Positions 36,781 to 50,654 are shown, numbered from the stretch's first letter. The stretch: DNA of 64,000 bases from Drosophila pseudoobscura (GCF_009870125.1 NC_046679.1:3844001-3908000); one strand, 5' to 3'. Notes: generated from the sequence alone by a model not told the origin. Made by a program: numbers and translations.

Positions 36781-39700
36781 AATACGCAAAATGAGTATAT
36801 CCTAAGATATCCAGAAAATATATTAATAGCCTCCATAGAGTCGAAAGCGGGTTTCTCCTACGAGTACGAGTGCGAGTGCGAGTGCGGGTACTCCCCGAGT
36901 ACAGGGTATGTACATTAAAGCAGACCGAAAACGCAAGGGGCACTCAGAAGCGGCAGATGTAAACGCCCTGTCTGTGGGTGCAACATTTCAATTACATCCG
37001 CCCCATGCCACATCCGAGGACCACTAACATCCTTTTACTTGCGGTGCGGTGCGGTCTCTCTTGGTCCTTCCTGCTGGCAGAAATCACAGCTCCAGCATCC
37101 AGCTCTCTCTCTCTCTCTATCCTGTCGAAAAATTTGCATGTTTTCTTTTACTGTGTGGGGGGGGGCCTGGCATTTGGCAAAATATTCCCACGCCGCATAT
37201 TGCTCAAGTTCATGCAGCTGCCAGTGGCAGACAGAAACAGACGCAGATGGGCAGCCACAGATGTGTCTGTGTGTGTGTGTGGCCCCCATGCGGATTTTTA
37301 ATGCAATTTCCACATAAATAATACGGAGTACTTTGTGTGTAAATCGAGATGTTCATTTATTAATTAAATCTCTGTTGAAATGCTGATCGATGCCCTGTCC
37401 ATCTGCCATTCGATGCCTCGGGGCTGCCAATTTCTCTGGCCAATTACAATGCGTGATTAGCTGTCCGTGTTTAATTAGCGTAATTGCTGCAGGGGGAGGC
37501 CGAGAGCCCGGGCCGTGGGCATCCAATTAAACTTTACAAAACTACAAGACAATCGCTGCAAATTCATTGAGGAGAGCCACACGGTGGCTGGGGGGGAAAA
37601 CTGCTGTGGAAATGGCACTCGAACGACTGCCCCTCGATTGTAAGACACGCACTTCTGCCATTAAAGCTTGCATAATTAGCAAAGCACACTTTCTGTGCTG
37701 GAAAGTCTTTAAAACTCCCCAAATCAGAGCCAGTCTCCGTACCCTTCCGATTCCCATTTCCATTACAATCGCAAATCAATTTGGCCTCATAAAGGAGAGC
37801 GAATCGAGAGAGAAACGTGCAAATTGCAAGATACTTGAATGCAAACCAGAACCAGAAACCGAACCACAACCACAACCAAACCAAAACCCACTGTGTACGT
37901 GCTCCATTGTTGGAGCGACACAAAAAACGTTGGAGGTGGCGGTTGCTGCCTCCATGTGGCGTGCATCCCAGGATCCATCATCCATCCATTCAATAATTAC
38001 GTTTAAGCGGCCACAGCGGAGGACGCTGCGCGGGTCAGGAAGTTGATGTGTCGCCTCCCAGACCACACCAGACCGGGGGCTGGGTTCCATTTGACTTTCT
38101 TCTGATGGAGGATGTCCGGGTGGCTGTCCGGGTGCCTGTCACACGCTCAATCAATGGATTTTACAGCTGACTGGGCCAACATTATGGTAATCTGCCACAC
38201 AGGCAGGACTTCCCGCCCGCCCCGCATCACCCTTCCGCTGCGGTCCGGCTGCAGCCGTCGTCAGGTTGCAGACGTAAATCATTCATTTCACTTGCGACGA
38301 TTTTTTATGGCGACCCCATCTCGTTGGAGTGCACAGAACGTGCTGAATTTGCTCCATTTCTATGGCGAAAGTTGGACAACAAGAGAGTGCCTTGCCGTGC
38401 CGGAGGAAGGCATGTATGTATCATTAGTTACATTGCCGTTGGTCGTTGCTCGTTGCCACCTACAAAAGTCCCATTACATCACATCCTATGCGCCATCCAG
38501 CAGCCATCCCGCACCCATCCATTGCTTCCACAGACAAGACTCAACGGCTAAATTGAAGTTTAAAATAAAAACTTTGTGGCATGAAAGACATTATTTACAC
38601 AGAGGCAAGGCACTTACACTGAGCGAAACGAAGGAAAAGTCTGGGTTTTTCCCCTGGTTTATGGTTTCTTGGTTTCATGGTTGAGAGAGCTCTGAAATCC
38701 TAGAGGATATATCTGGAAATATGATGGAAATCAGGTGTAATGAGAATTTAAGTTAGTGGCTTCTGAAAGGAAACATTCGTAGAAAGATGCGCTGTACAAA
38801 TGTCCCATAGGCGAACGGGCATATACGCTCCGAATGCCACAAACAGAGACCATTCGCCACGAGGGGTTCGTAGAATGGAAATTTGTAATGTTATGTGACA
38901 AAATATAGCCACAAATGCGAGGATTGCCTGCAGACAGAATCAGCTGATGATTCTTGTTCTCCCCCGAGTGAATGGCAATAGACAGTCACACGTTAACGTG
39001 AGCTAGAATCTCGTGAGCACATGGAACTGAGGCATAAGAGGGAGATTTGATTGATAGATGGAAACTATTGGAATCTCCGCTCAAGTAAGATCTCACTCCA
39101 GAGAGGTTTCTGCCAAAGTTATGACACATTTTTCGCTTGGTGCACCGCAAAGCCGGGCCCCGGCCTCCCAGCCTCCACACCCTAGTCATCCTCCTCAGGA
39201 CACACACTCGTATTCGTACGCTTATTCGTACTCGTACATTCGTAAGCTTAGAGATATGGTATAGTGTGGTATGGCATGGTAAAACCCGAGAACAAAAGAT
39301 ACTGCGCGTAAGGACAAGCGCAGGACAGAAAAAAAAAACTGATGACAAGTTGTATGCATGAGTATGCATGTCTATGTGTGTGTGTGCGTGCATGTGTGTG
39401 TGTGTGTGTGTTCGGTGGTGGGGTGAATGCCTGCGGAGGAGCCCGGTAGCTGCCAAAGGGTTAAAAATGTACAGAAATCAGGTCAATTGTTTTGCAGGAT
39501 GCTAAAAAAAAAGTCGTATAAAAAACGAAAAGCGAAAAAATGGCAAAAGGAAAGTGCTATTTAAGTTCAAGTAATGGCCCACTAAAAGCCCAGCATAGAC
39601 GCCAGCGGAAAAGGTAATTTGCGCTATCTTCAAGGCATAATGCCACTAAGGAGGGAGATGGGGATGCTTATCGTAAACAGAGTCTCAAATCGTTAAGATC

Positions 39701-40140
39701 TCCATTTGGTTTGGCTCTGAGAGAGCTTAAAGATGGTTCACAGTTTGAAGGTTGAGAGCTTCTTCCTCCATGATGTTTTCAATGTTTCTGAAGTAGTTTT
39801 AAAAGTAGTCCAACAACAGCAAAAACAACTACACCTATGGACGCTTCTCTCGAGTCGAGCATTAATTAATTAATCATGCTCACGACATGTATTTGGTTTT
39901 TTGGCTTCTCAGACATTCTCTTGGGCACTTGAGAAGCTTAGAGTGGGAACATTCAGAGAGTGAGATAATGAACTTATAATTTTATTAATTTTTACGTTTT
40001 TTCATTATTTTTTTTACCCCAACGAAGGCCGAGCAGTATTGCCGTAATATTTTATAACTAAAACTATATGAAAACGTAGCAAAGTCCAGCAGAATGTTAT
40101 ATTTTGAACCAAATATTATCCCCCTCCAAAATCTTAGACC
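36781..40140 (+). other. Intron, no gene seen
   Basis: Intronic DNA with GAGTGC/GAGTAC repeats near 36858-36900, a TCTC tract near 37107-37120 and a TG/CA tract near 39376-39411 that lies opposite CATGCATA repeats. No gene is supported. Confidence 0.35.
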
Positions 40141-40149
40141 GTTTTTTTT

Positions 40150-40255
40150 TTACTTATTTTTATTGTTTTTTTTTTTAAATCATCATAATTTTTTCCTGTG
40201 AATTTTTTTATAAGTTGCTCCAAAATTAACAGCAAACAACAAATTGCATTATTAT
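40150..40255. repeat. Single arm of the foldback element
   Basis: A stretch with poly-T, AAATCATCATAATTTTTTCC, then AAGTTGCTCCAAAATTAACA and GCAAACAACAAATTG matches the right arm and flank of the element at 21880-22380. The second, inverted arm is not seen, so this is a solo or decayed copy about 240 bases before the coding exon. Confidence 0.5.
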
Positions 40256-40658
40256 TTTATACTCAGCCTTTAGCCTTTTAAAAATTGTATATGATCCCCA
40301 ATATTCATGAAATATTTAACCAATTTAAACAAATTATCACCCGAATAATACACGTTTATTCGACTCAAATATGATTCGATTAGTGGCTTGGGGATAGACG
40401 TACGATGCCAGTGAATTTTCATGGTATTGGTATTTGAATGATGGCTAAGCAGATTACTAACCTCCTCTTTCCCGGCCTTCTCTTTATTTGCAGTCATTTG
40501 TGGGGCTTAAGTGAAAGGCAGGAAAGTCAGACGTCAGCGAAAAGGGGAACGAACCCGCAGCCAGCAGACAGCAAACGGATTACCGGCATCCTCCAGATAC
40601 AGATTTAGATACAGATACAGCTGCAATCAGCTCTTCGGCAGAAACAGAAACAGCAGCA

Positions 40659-43600
40659 ATGTCTAAGCACACGGATAACGATAATCTGCGCAATGACATC
40701 TATGAGAATCTGCCCTGTCAGGCGATGTACAACGAGTCCGTGCGGAAGATCCATCAGCAGGCCTCCAGCCTCGTCAATCCGAATGCCAACTCCATAGGCA
40801 ACTGCAACTCCACGCCGGCGAACCACAAGGCCTCCTCCGGTGGGGGCGGTGGCGGTGGCGGTGGCAAGGAGATGCTGTATGCCACGCCACTGCGAAAGTC
40901 GGATCGCTACAAGAGCGGCGAGCGGAGTCGCCACACGGCTGCTGCCGAGGCGAAGCTCTCCAACTACCGGGACTCGAATCGCCTGGCCAGCGCCCGCAAT
41001 GGGAACGCTGTGCAGGTCACAGACCTGGATGCCGACGAGGACGACGCCGAGGGCGATGGGGTGGACGGCTGTGCCTCGACCAGCGCCCTGGTGGGCGGCT
41101 CCAAGTACAGCAACCAGCACTTGGGCGGAGGCACGGGCACAGCCACAGCCAACCAGCAGCTGGAGGATCGGCGGATACTCAACTTCCTGAAGGACACCAC
41201 GCAGCTGCAGAAGAAGCTGGAGATCAGCGGGCGGGACTGCCCCAACGCCAGCTTCTCGAACCTGGCGCGCGAGGAGCACTTCGCCAATCTGGTGCAGCAG
41301 AACTTCCCCCAGGAGGTGGTCCAGCACTCGAACGGCGACACGAACGGCGGCTCGGCGCCCGAGGAGGACGGCCAGGAGGCGGCGGGCGGCGCCAGGGAGG
41401 ACACCGACGGCAATCTGGAGGCGCTGATGCAGCGCAAGGTCTCGCCGGACAAGGAGGTCAACGGGCTGGTGCACAGCAGCGGCCTGGAGTCGAACAGCCG
41501 CATCGTGAGCACCGTCTACATCCATCGCGAGTGGGTCCTGAAGAAGATCGCCCTGTGCCTGGAGCAGCGGACGGCGGGCAAGAAGCCGCCCGTGCCGGTG
41601 GGCGGTGCCCTGGGCGGGGCAGCGGCCTCCTCCTCCGGCTATGTCTCGGCCCGGGCCAAGGCGGCGGCCATCTCCAGCTCCAGCTACAACGGGTGCCTGG
41701 TCCTGGGCTCGAACGGCTCCGGCAAGACCTCCATCTGCCAGGCCATCATGAAGGGCAACTCCGGCACCAAGGGCATCCTCAACAGGAAGCTGCTGGCCTG
41801 CTACCTGATCGAGTCCCAGAACCCGGAGTGCCACAGCCTCTCGCTGTTCATGCGCAAGATCGTCCTGCAGCTCCTGAGCCACGCCTCGCTGATCAGCCGC
41901 GACGACAGCCAGCGGATCATCGACGAGGGCTTCTCCTTCCTGCGCGAGGAGGCCCAGCAGCAGGAGTTCAAGCTGGACGAGGCCATGAACAACATCAGCC
42001 TCAGCGCGAATGCCGAGGAGCTGCTCATCGAGGAGCTGAAGCGCGGGGCCGGCGACTGCGACGCCCCCCAGGCCCTGGACTCGGGACACTTCCAGTCGCA
42101 GCGCACCTCCACCATCAACAAGGCGGCCAAGAGCTGTCTGACCCGCCAGCAATCGGAGCCGGCTCCGCGGCCGGACCAGCCGGACGATCAGCAGGCCGCC
42201 AACAGCTATGGCACGCATCCGCCGAAGCATGGCAGGGAGCGCGGCGAGCAGGACAAGGACATGGGCAGCGAGAAGGAGCTGAAGGAGCCGGCTGCCAAGC
42301 CGAGCGCCAGTCCCAGCAAAACCAAGTCCAAGATCCCCATCAAACGGGGACGATCGGGCAGCGGCGTGCTCTCCCCCTCGAAGCTGGCGATCATCAGCAA
42401 CGGCGGTGGCACGGGCGGCGGCCAGGCGATCCAGCAGGGCGGCGGCGAGGACATAGCCGATCTCGGCACAGAGCAGGAGAAGAGCGAAATCGAGGCGGCC
42501 ATCAAGGAGGACAAGGCGGGGGCCAACAACGAGGAGGAGGACAAGCCCGAGGCGGACAAGGACCTGACCCCCAGCAAGGAGCAGGAGTCGGAACCCAAGG
42601 CAGAGGCTGAGGCGTCGAAGCCGCTCATTGATTTCACAGAGAACGGCCCGGTGAATGGCAAACGGGAGGAGGAGCAGGAGAAGGAAGAACGCCAGGCACC
42701 ACCAGCTCTCGCCGAGAAGCCCAGGAAGCACACGAACACACTGCCGCCGCCGTTGCCGAGGACCAAGAGCTGCCGCACCATCATCGCGGACGGGTACTAC
42801 GAGCTGCTGCTCTCCAATCCGGAGATCCTCGAGTGCCTCAGCGTGGACAACATCGAGACGAACCCCGACGAGTGCTTCAAGAAGGCGCTGCTCTTCCCGC
42901 TGCTCGAGCTGACGCCGCCGAAGACGGCGCTGCTGCTGCTGATCGACTCGATCGACGAGAACTACATCAACGAGGGCCACCTGATCTCCACTCTGAAGGG
43001 CGGACGCTGCAACGCGGCCGTCCACAAGAGCCGCAACGTGGCGGAGCTACTGTCGAACCACATCCACCTGTTCCCCAAGTGGCTATTCCTCGTGTGCACC
43101 ACCAAGAAGCAGACCAAGCAGATCACCAGGATGTTCACGGGCTTCAAGAAGATCACGCTGGACGACCTGCGCAAGTCGCACGTGGTCAAGGACGTGCAGG
43201 AGTACATCATCAACCGGCTGAACTCGGACTTCAAGGACAGCATCATGCTGACCAAGGAGATCATCGAGTCGCTGCACCAGCTGTACATCAAGTCGAACGG
43301 CTGCATCCTCTACCTGGAGAAGGTGCTGCACGGCATCAAGGACAACTTCTTCAGCTTCCGGGAGATCAAGCTGATCCCGTGCACCCTGAACGGCCTGTAC
43401 TTGTACATCTGCCAGAAGTCCTTCAACAAGAAGCAGTACATGAAGATCCGGCCGCTGCTCAACGTCCTGCTGGCCTCCTCCGGCTACGTGGACAAGCTCT
43501 TCCTGTTCAACTGCCTGCGCACCCACAACTACACGATCGACTGCCAGGAGTTCGAGAAGCGGCTCCAGCTGATGCGCAACATCCTCGCCTACGACGCGAA

Positions 43601-46600
43601 CGCCCAGCGCCTCAAGATCTTCCACAACTCGTTCGCCGACTGGCTGGTGGACGTCAAGTTCGCCACCAAGAAGTTCATCTGCGACGTCAACGAGGGCCAC
43701 GTGATGATCTCCATGTACTACCTGCTGGTGGCCGACACCTTGTGCGCCAACACGGTGCGCCGCTTCGCCTACCATCTGATCAAGGCGGGCGAGTGCCTGG
43801 CCAGCCGCCACGTGGACATGGACCTCATTCTGATGCTGCTGGAGTCGCGGCTCAACCTGAGCGACTGCTTCTACACGAACCAGATGAACTGCTGTGCCCA
43901 GTGCGAGCACGACTTCAAGTACGACGGCAACTTCCTGCCCAAGACCCGCGCCATGCTCGAGCGGTTCCTGGCCAACGACCTGAGCGAGCCGTTCGCCCAG
44001 TTCCTGTGCGACTTCTTCAAGCCCAGCCTGCCGACGGACGCCAAGATGCTGAAGCTGCTCATCGAGACGGGCATCAACAACGCCGAGGCGCAGAACTCCT
44101 GCGAGTCCTCGCTGATGTCGCCCGAGCTGTCGGAGAAGTCGCAGAACATCGACTTCGAGCTGGCCGACCTGCTGCTCTCCAGCGAGAAGAGCTGCCTGCT
44201 GGAGACCCAGCGGGCGGGCAGCCCCTCGGAGCACAGCGAGCCGCCGCACGAGAGCCAGGACGACAACGCGTCCAGCACGCTGCACCAGCTCTCCGACTCG
44301 CACCACATCGAACTGCACAAGGGCAAGGCCCTGATCCACATCCTGGCCAACGACGGCAACCACCAGCTGCTGGAGCGGGCCCTCAACGCCTGCAAGAGTC
44401 CCATAGACCTGGAGATCGAGGACTACAATGGCCAGACGGCGCTCAATATCGCCGCCAGGAACGGCCACCTGGAGGTGGTGAAGCTCCTCCTCAGCTTCTC
44501 GCAGCCCTGCAACGACGGCACAGGCAGGATGAAGCGCGTCGACGTCAACCATGCGGATCGCGACGGCTGGACCCCGTTGCGGTCCGCCTCCTGGGGCGGC
44601 CACAGCGACGTGGTGCGGCTTCTGATCTCCCAGCCGGCCTGCAAAATAGATCTCGCCGACAAGGAGGGACGCACTGCTCTGAGGGCCGCCGCCTGGAGCG
44701 GCCACGAGGACATCCTCAAGCTGCTGATCGAGTCGGGAGCGGATGTCAACTCGGTGGATCGACAGGGTCGCACGTCCCTGATTGCCGCCTCCTACATGGG
44801 CCACTACGACATCGTGGAGATCCTGCTCGAGAACGGGGCGAATGTCAACCACCTGGATCTGGACGGACGCAGTGCTCTGTGCGTGGCCGCCCTGTGCGGC
44901 TCCTCGGGCTACAGCAAGGTGATCTCCACGCTGCTGGACCACGGGGCGAACACGGATCAGCTGGACAACGACGGCATGTCGCCTCTGCTGGTCAGCTCCT
45001 TCGAGGGCAACGCCGAGGTCTGCGAGCTGCTGCTGGAGAACGGCGCCGACCCGGACCTGGCCGACTTCATGGGACGCACGCCCCTGTGGGCCGCCTGCAC
45101 GGCGGGGCATGCCACGGTGGTGAAGCTGCTGCTGTTCTGGGGATGCGGCATCGACTGCATGGACTCCGAGGGCCGCACGGTGCTGAGCATTGGGGCCGCC
45201 CAGGGGAACGTGGAGACGGTGCGGCAGCTGCTGGACCGCGGCCTCGACGAGACGCATCGCGACAACGCGGGCTGGACGCCGCTCCACTACGCCGCCTTCG
45301 AGGGCTTCCACGAGGTGTGCATGCAGCTGCTCGAGTCGGGGGCCAAGATCGACGAGTGCGACAACGAGGGCAAGACGGCCCTCCACCTGGCCGCCCAGGA
45401 GGGGCGCCTCAACTGCGTCCAGGCCCTGCTGGACATCCACTCCAGCTTCGTCGACCAGAAGGCGCACGACGGCAAGACCGCCTTCCGGCTGGCCTGCCTC
45501 GAGGGGCACATGGAGACGGTGGAGTTTCTGCTCAAGTTCTGCTGCGACGTCAACTCGAAGGACGCCGACTCGCGCACCACGCTGTACATCCTGGCGCTGG
45601 AGAACAAGCTGGAGATCGTCAAGTACCTGCTGGACATGACCAATGTGGATGTGAACATTCCGGACAGCGAGGGCCGCACGGCCCTCCACGTGGCCTCCTG
45701 GCAGGGGCACGCGGACATGGTCAAGACCCTGATCGAGGCCGGGGCCGATGTCAACTCCATGGACCTGGAGGCGCGCTCGCCCTTGCACTCGTGCGCCTGG
45801 CAGGGCAACCACGACGTGATGAGCATCCTCCTCTACTACGGCGCCCTGGCGGATCACGCCTGCAAGCAGGGGGCCACCGCCCTGGGCATCTCCGCCCAGG
45901 AGGGGCACGAGAAGTGCGTCATCGCTCTGCTGCAGTTCGGCGCCAATCCGTACAAGTCGGACCACTGCGGGCGCACGCCGATCAAGCTGGCGGCCAAGTC
46001 GAGTCGCACCAGCATCCTCAAGATCTTCGAGAGCTACACCAAAAGTAAGACCAAACGCAGGAGCATCCTTGTGCTCTGTTACTAATGCTTTGCCCCTCTC
46101 CACCTCTCCCTACCGCCCCTAGACGATGCTAGTAATCCCAACGAACCCAAGTTCCATGCCCACGCCAGCATGCTGCGCTCCCCGGACCAGCCGCCGGCTC
46201 TGCCCCTGCACCAGAACCTGGCCCCCTATCCGGCCCACGCTTCCGCCTCGTCGGTCTGCTCGGCGGCCACCACGGCGACGGTGCACAACGGCAGCCAGCT
46301 GCACGTGCTCAACGCCTCCAGTTCCACGCACAGCTCGAACAACTTCTACCAGAACACCATGCAGTCGGACACGAGCAGTTTGCACAAGCGCAAGAGCGTC
46401 ATCTCTAGTCAGTCCACGGGCAGCAGCAATGATGTGAGTACAGGCCACGTGGCCCATCGGCGATCTGCCTTCGAATCTAATGGGTTTTGTTCGTTGCAGC
46501 AGGCGCCGCTTACCTTCACACAGCAATTGCAGCGACAGAGCAAACTGAGCTCGCGGAACAATCTGATGGTCAATTCGAAGCATGCCTCTGGATCGGGTCA

Positions 46601-47251
46601 CAAGTCCAGTGGCGGAGGCGGCGGCGGCGGTGGCCAGCGGCATTCACAGATGCTGCCCGATCTCAGCGAGCATCAGCTCGGTAAGAATATCAGAACCACA
46701 GAAACCACAAACGAATTTCATTCTTTATTCTGTGAATAGCTTCCAATATGACCAATGAGGCGGACATGTACGACATGGAGTGCATGTCGCCGCTGTACGC
46801 CACGCCACCGCATTCGCCCAGCAGCGAACTGAGCTCTCCCGGCCAGCTGCCGGGGCTGAATGCATTCGTGGATGACGACAGAGCCGGCACGAGCAGTGGC
46901 GCAGCCAAGGCCTCCCTGCCGGACAATCATTTTGCCCGAGACACGCACATGCGCATCATACTGGGAAATCTCAAGGAAAACCAGCCCAGTTCCTCTGGGT
47001 AAGTCAAGGGACGTACAAGCAATCCTCCACAACGAAAACTAATCCTTTTTGTGTCTCCCGAAAACAGCAAAAGCAAGCGCAGTGGTGTGTCCAGCAATCC
47101 GGCAATGAGGCTCATACGCAGCCGCTTCGATGCCGCCTCCCAGCTCATCCGACGCACCAACAACATACTCTCCTCCAGCAGCAACCAGGGCTCCTCCAGC
47201 ATTGGCGTCAAGTCGGGCACCTTCCAGTGGCGCAAGGAGAGCCAAATGTAA
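40659..47251 (+). CDS. ANKRD50-like P-loop NTPase with 17 ankyrin repeats
   Basis: Exons 40659-46044, 46123-46433, 46500-46680, 46740-46998 and 47068-47251 close in frame to 2,106 residues. The leader exon starts at the acceptor TTTATTTGCAG|T (40494). An N-terminal low-complexity region has a poly-Gly run (about residues 66-75). A Walker A motif, GSNGSGKTS, lies at about 350-358, followed by an acidic, Ser/Lys-rich insert (about 470-690) and a STAND/NACHT-like region (LLLIDSIDENY at about 762, Walker B-like). Seventeen ankyrin repeats fill about 1220-1790. The C-terminal tail is Ser-rich with poly-Gly and ends FQWRKESQM. Human ANKRD50, with the same order and 19 repeats, works with the SNX27-retromer recycling machinery; a similar endosomal scaffold role here is inference. 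It is probably the orthologue of D. melanogaster CG10011 (from memory). I considered rolling pebbles/TANC, but no RING or TPR is seen. The large exon is GC-rich, which opens long shadow frames on both strands. Confidence 0.9.
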
Positions 47252-48780
47252 TGGGGGAAGCAGTCCTCCCTGCCGGACGAACATACTCAATCTTCAAAGT
47301 TATAATTCTAATTTATTTCATTTGTATCGTACTTTTGATGAAGTATTTGGTTTTTTTGTGATAGTTTCAATTTTAGTACACTTTTAATCTGTATTCTGAT
47401 TTAACTAAAATATATGTAGGCATATACTATCCATACAGAACGTAGTCTAAGGCATGCGCCGAGTATCAAGCTAAAGAACCTTACATACAATATATAGAAT
47501 ACGATATTTCATCATAACCACCCTTTTGGCATGCAACTTGTAACTCGTAGTGGACTTTTTTCTTCAATGTAGGCAAGAAATCAATCGAAATTCAAATTCA
47601 AATAGAGACACGACACCACGACACGAATGTATACTGGCGGAGCACAGCCCTGTGCCCAGGATGTAATTATAAAGTATTTATTAACATTAACAAACAGAAG
47701 CAATAAATTATAGTTCGAGTTTAATATAATTTACGCTGTCTCAAGCCCCAGGATTGTGCTCATCTATAAGCAAACGGCAAACGGCTATAGCCATGTAATT
47801 TATTTAAACACTAATGATTTATGCTGCTTATGTCAATTCCTTGAAGCCCACAACCCAAGCGATATCGATATTCGCTCGCAGACAAAAGAAAAACACTCAA
47901 TGCGGTCCGTTCCTGTACCTAAAACACTCGTCACTAATTTTATGTAATCCAAACCCCTCGTAAGCCGAACGAACAAACGAAATACGCATTATGGAATACC
48001 CTCTATGGAATACTATTTTCTGAGCCTATACTCCCATTACTGCAAAGCAGCGAAACAAACGATACACACCGCAGACAACGTACTTGGCTAAACACCAAAT
48101 AAACCACAAAAGTTAAACAGCGAACACACAACAGAACACAGCATTGACGATGGAAACCTAATTAATTGTTAACGAAGAACCTTCAAATATAGTAATATAC
48201 CGCAGAACACAGTTGTTTAGATATAAATACATATTATATATATATATATACATATATATTTCAAAAATGCATATTTACAAGTTACAGAACAGAGTTATTC
48301 AGTGAAACACCGTATTATAATAATCATTAAAGATAACCGAACACATACGACAGACAACACACACAACACACGGGCAGACAATGCATCAGCGATAGCTGGT
48401 GAGGGGTCTAAGAAACCAAAGATAAAGGATAAAAACCATTTGGAAGTAATATACACATGATACCTATACCTAACACATAACTGCATATACATCTAGTAAA
48501 TGCCTACACACATATGTACTTACACATTGTACGAGCAGTAGTGTTGTAGTTTGGAAATTGAGAAACAAAAAACAAAAGGTTGCAATTGAATTATTGACAA
48601 AAATTGATACAGGAACATTTACACAAGAATTCTGAGTGTGTTAAATTTACGAGTAAACAACTTTTTGAGCGTGGCGACGAATACCGAAGCATATATAGGT
48701 ACATACATACATATATATACATAAATATATAACTCTGAATCTGAATAAACTGTATATTCATACAAATAAACTAAAGTAGT
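47252..48780 (+). other. 3' untranslated region of the ankyrin gene
   Basis: AT-rich, A-rich sequence without coding potential. AATAAA signals at 48744-48749 and 48765-48770 are the likely polyadenylation signals, about 1.5 kb after the stop. A TATATA tract lies near 48234-48262. The end meets the convergent FERRY3 gene within about 50 bases, so the two transcripts may overlap at their tails. Confidence 0.55.
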
Positions 48781-48823
48781 CTTTTCTTCAATGTTCTTCG
48801 AGGAATGTTCTCTCGTACGCAGT

Positions 48824-50559
48824 CTACGACTTGCTGCTGGTGTCGACGAGTATCTTCGGATTGGCCACATGAAACACGCTGGGCACCATTCCCGCCAGCG
48901 TGGTGAACAGGCTCTCCGATATTTCATCCGGCAGTAACAATTGCAAAGTGCTGCAAAAGAGACAAACCAATTAATGCGAGGCTGGCGATCGATTAACACA
49001 AAGCACAGACCTTAGCTCGGCGCCGCCCCAGGACGCTGATTCAATCATGAATCCTTTGGCGCATTTGAAGACCAGCTCCGCGCGCCTGATGCACCACTGC
49101 ACTGTCATGTCCTCGCTCATCTCGTGGCGCAAGAGAGCCGGTATCGTCAGCGTGGTGATGTCATGTCTGCTGGCTGTCTTCAGGATGTTCCTCAGGCCTA
49201 AAATCACCGGATGACGGGAGTTGATCTCGCTCGGACTGTTGATGGGCTCGTCCGAGATCAGGTGGAATATCACATGGGATTGAGACAAATTCGAGTGCTT
49301 TGTGATGAAGAAGTCTCCTGTTTTCAGTCGGGGCACGTGCTTTTTGGTGGGCGAGGGCGTGGCGCTGCCCTCGGCACTGCTGTTGCTGCTGGCAGTGCTC
49401 GGAGTGCTGTTCGAATCGGTGGTGCTGAGGCTGCGGATCTGCTTCTCGATCTTCTCCAGCTGAACGTCGATCTGCTCAAAGTGAAACTCTGTGGACCTGT
49501 TGGCGTTCTTAATGATATTCTTGTTGGCCTCGGCCTGAATGGATGGCGTCAGCACGACGACACCACACAGCGAGCTGGAATAGAGGCCCAGGGCCATGTT
49601 CAGGCCATTTAAGCTCTCCTCGGCATGCAGGGGACTGCATAGTTCTGTGACGTTTGCACTGAGAATGCGGATGTTGTGCATGTGCTTCAGCTGCGAGCCC
49701 AGATGTATGGTGAAGCTCTCCTCCATCGACGGCTGCTGAGACACGAACATCGAGGAGCGATTGCCCAGCGGCGTGGCCACCGGCGAGACCTGAAACATTT
49801 GGCTCACTTGACTCGTGATCCAGTCCCGGTATTCGTTCTTCTGGTGACCCATCTTCGCCTCCAGCTCCGACTCGTAGCGCTTGCGCACAAAGTTCTGGGT
49901 GGTGTACTGCTGTGCCAGCAGGTTGTTGATGTCCTCCGAGGTGGTGGTTATGTCCAGCTGATTGATCTGACTGTCCATCTCCTGCTGCTGGCTCGTGTTG
50001 AGCGTCTCCACCTCGCTGTCCATGTGCTCCGTCATTCCGGCTATTACTTTGGCGTAGGCTCGTTCCCGTTTGAGGATTTCCTCCAACGAAGAGGAGTGCA
50101 CTAGCCGGTGGAAACTCTGCGCAAATATATCCTCGTCCCTGGGGCCTACACGATCGGCAAACTGCAGCAGCTCGTCCTTATACAGCCGCTCTGTGTCCCG
50201 CACTATGGCCTCCAAGTCGAGCTCTTCGTTGGCCGCCTGTCCGATTAGCTTCTCGGCGTAGTCGTCCAGGAACTTTTGGTGCTCAGTGTCGACAAATTCC
50301 TGCAGCTGGTTTTCCAAATCTACAACAGAGATCATGGATCTGTCACCCAATTCTGCCCGCATTTCGTGGAATACCTACTAATGTTCTCGTCCAGATACCG
50401 CATCATGGGATCCATTTGGTTGAGGAGCAGCGTCAGACACTCCTCCAGATTCTCCTGGTCGAAGGGGAATTTTATGTCCAGCTGGGCTACGCAGTCTTTG
50501 TTTTCATGGTCCTTGTAGTTGTACACAAAGGTCACAGTACGCGTGGCAGTAGAGTCCAT
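48824..50559 (-). CDS. C12orf4 homologue (FERRY complex subunit 3; DUF2362)
   Basis: Three exons: 50559-50379, 50319-49011 and 48950-48824 give 538 residues, close to the 552 of human C12orf4. The first donor is read as A|GTAGGT, which keeps frame across DENIN-LENQLQEF. Features are an N-terminal acidic part with FPFDQENLEECLTLLL, a central helical or coiled-coil region (about residues 60-190, QLQEFVDTEHQKFLDDYAEK, ERAYAKVIAGMTEHMDSEVE), a Ser/Thr-rich linker (about 350-385), and a conserved C-terminal block with HPVILGLRNILK, TIPALL and FKCAKGFMIESASWGGAEL. In mammals C12orf4/Fy-3 belongs to the five-subunit FERRY complex, a Rab5 effector on early endosomes that binds mRNAs and mRNPs; the same role in the fly is inferred. 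The promoter is TATA-less, with motif 1 at 50655-50664 and motif-6-like elements behind it. Confidence 0.9.
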
Positions 50560-50654
50560 GTCGGAATGCTTTCGAAGCCGTTCAAAACATTAAATTGTCA
50601 ATTTACGCCCCCGGAAAAACAAAATTAGAGCGGCTAACAGCTGATTTTGCACGT

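Noticed and set aside
40605-43025. An 806-codon minus-strand open frame opposite the ankyrin gene
   Set aside because: It is a GC-rich antisense shadow of a real exon. Its Leu/Val/Arg/Gln-dominated, domain-free sequence follows from third-position GC in the true frame.
42833-46048. Over 1,000-codon open frames on the plus strand (shifted) and minus strand over the ankyrin repeats
   Set aside because: Same cause: strong codon bias in the repeat exon suppresses stops in other frames. They show only low-complexity Pro/Arg/Gly or Leu/Val/His composition.
40659-47251. Identity as rolling pebbles/TANC
   Set aside because: The P-loop and ankyrin order is similar, but no RING finger and no TPRs are visible, and the neighbouring Hrb98DE places the locus in a different chromosome region from rols.
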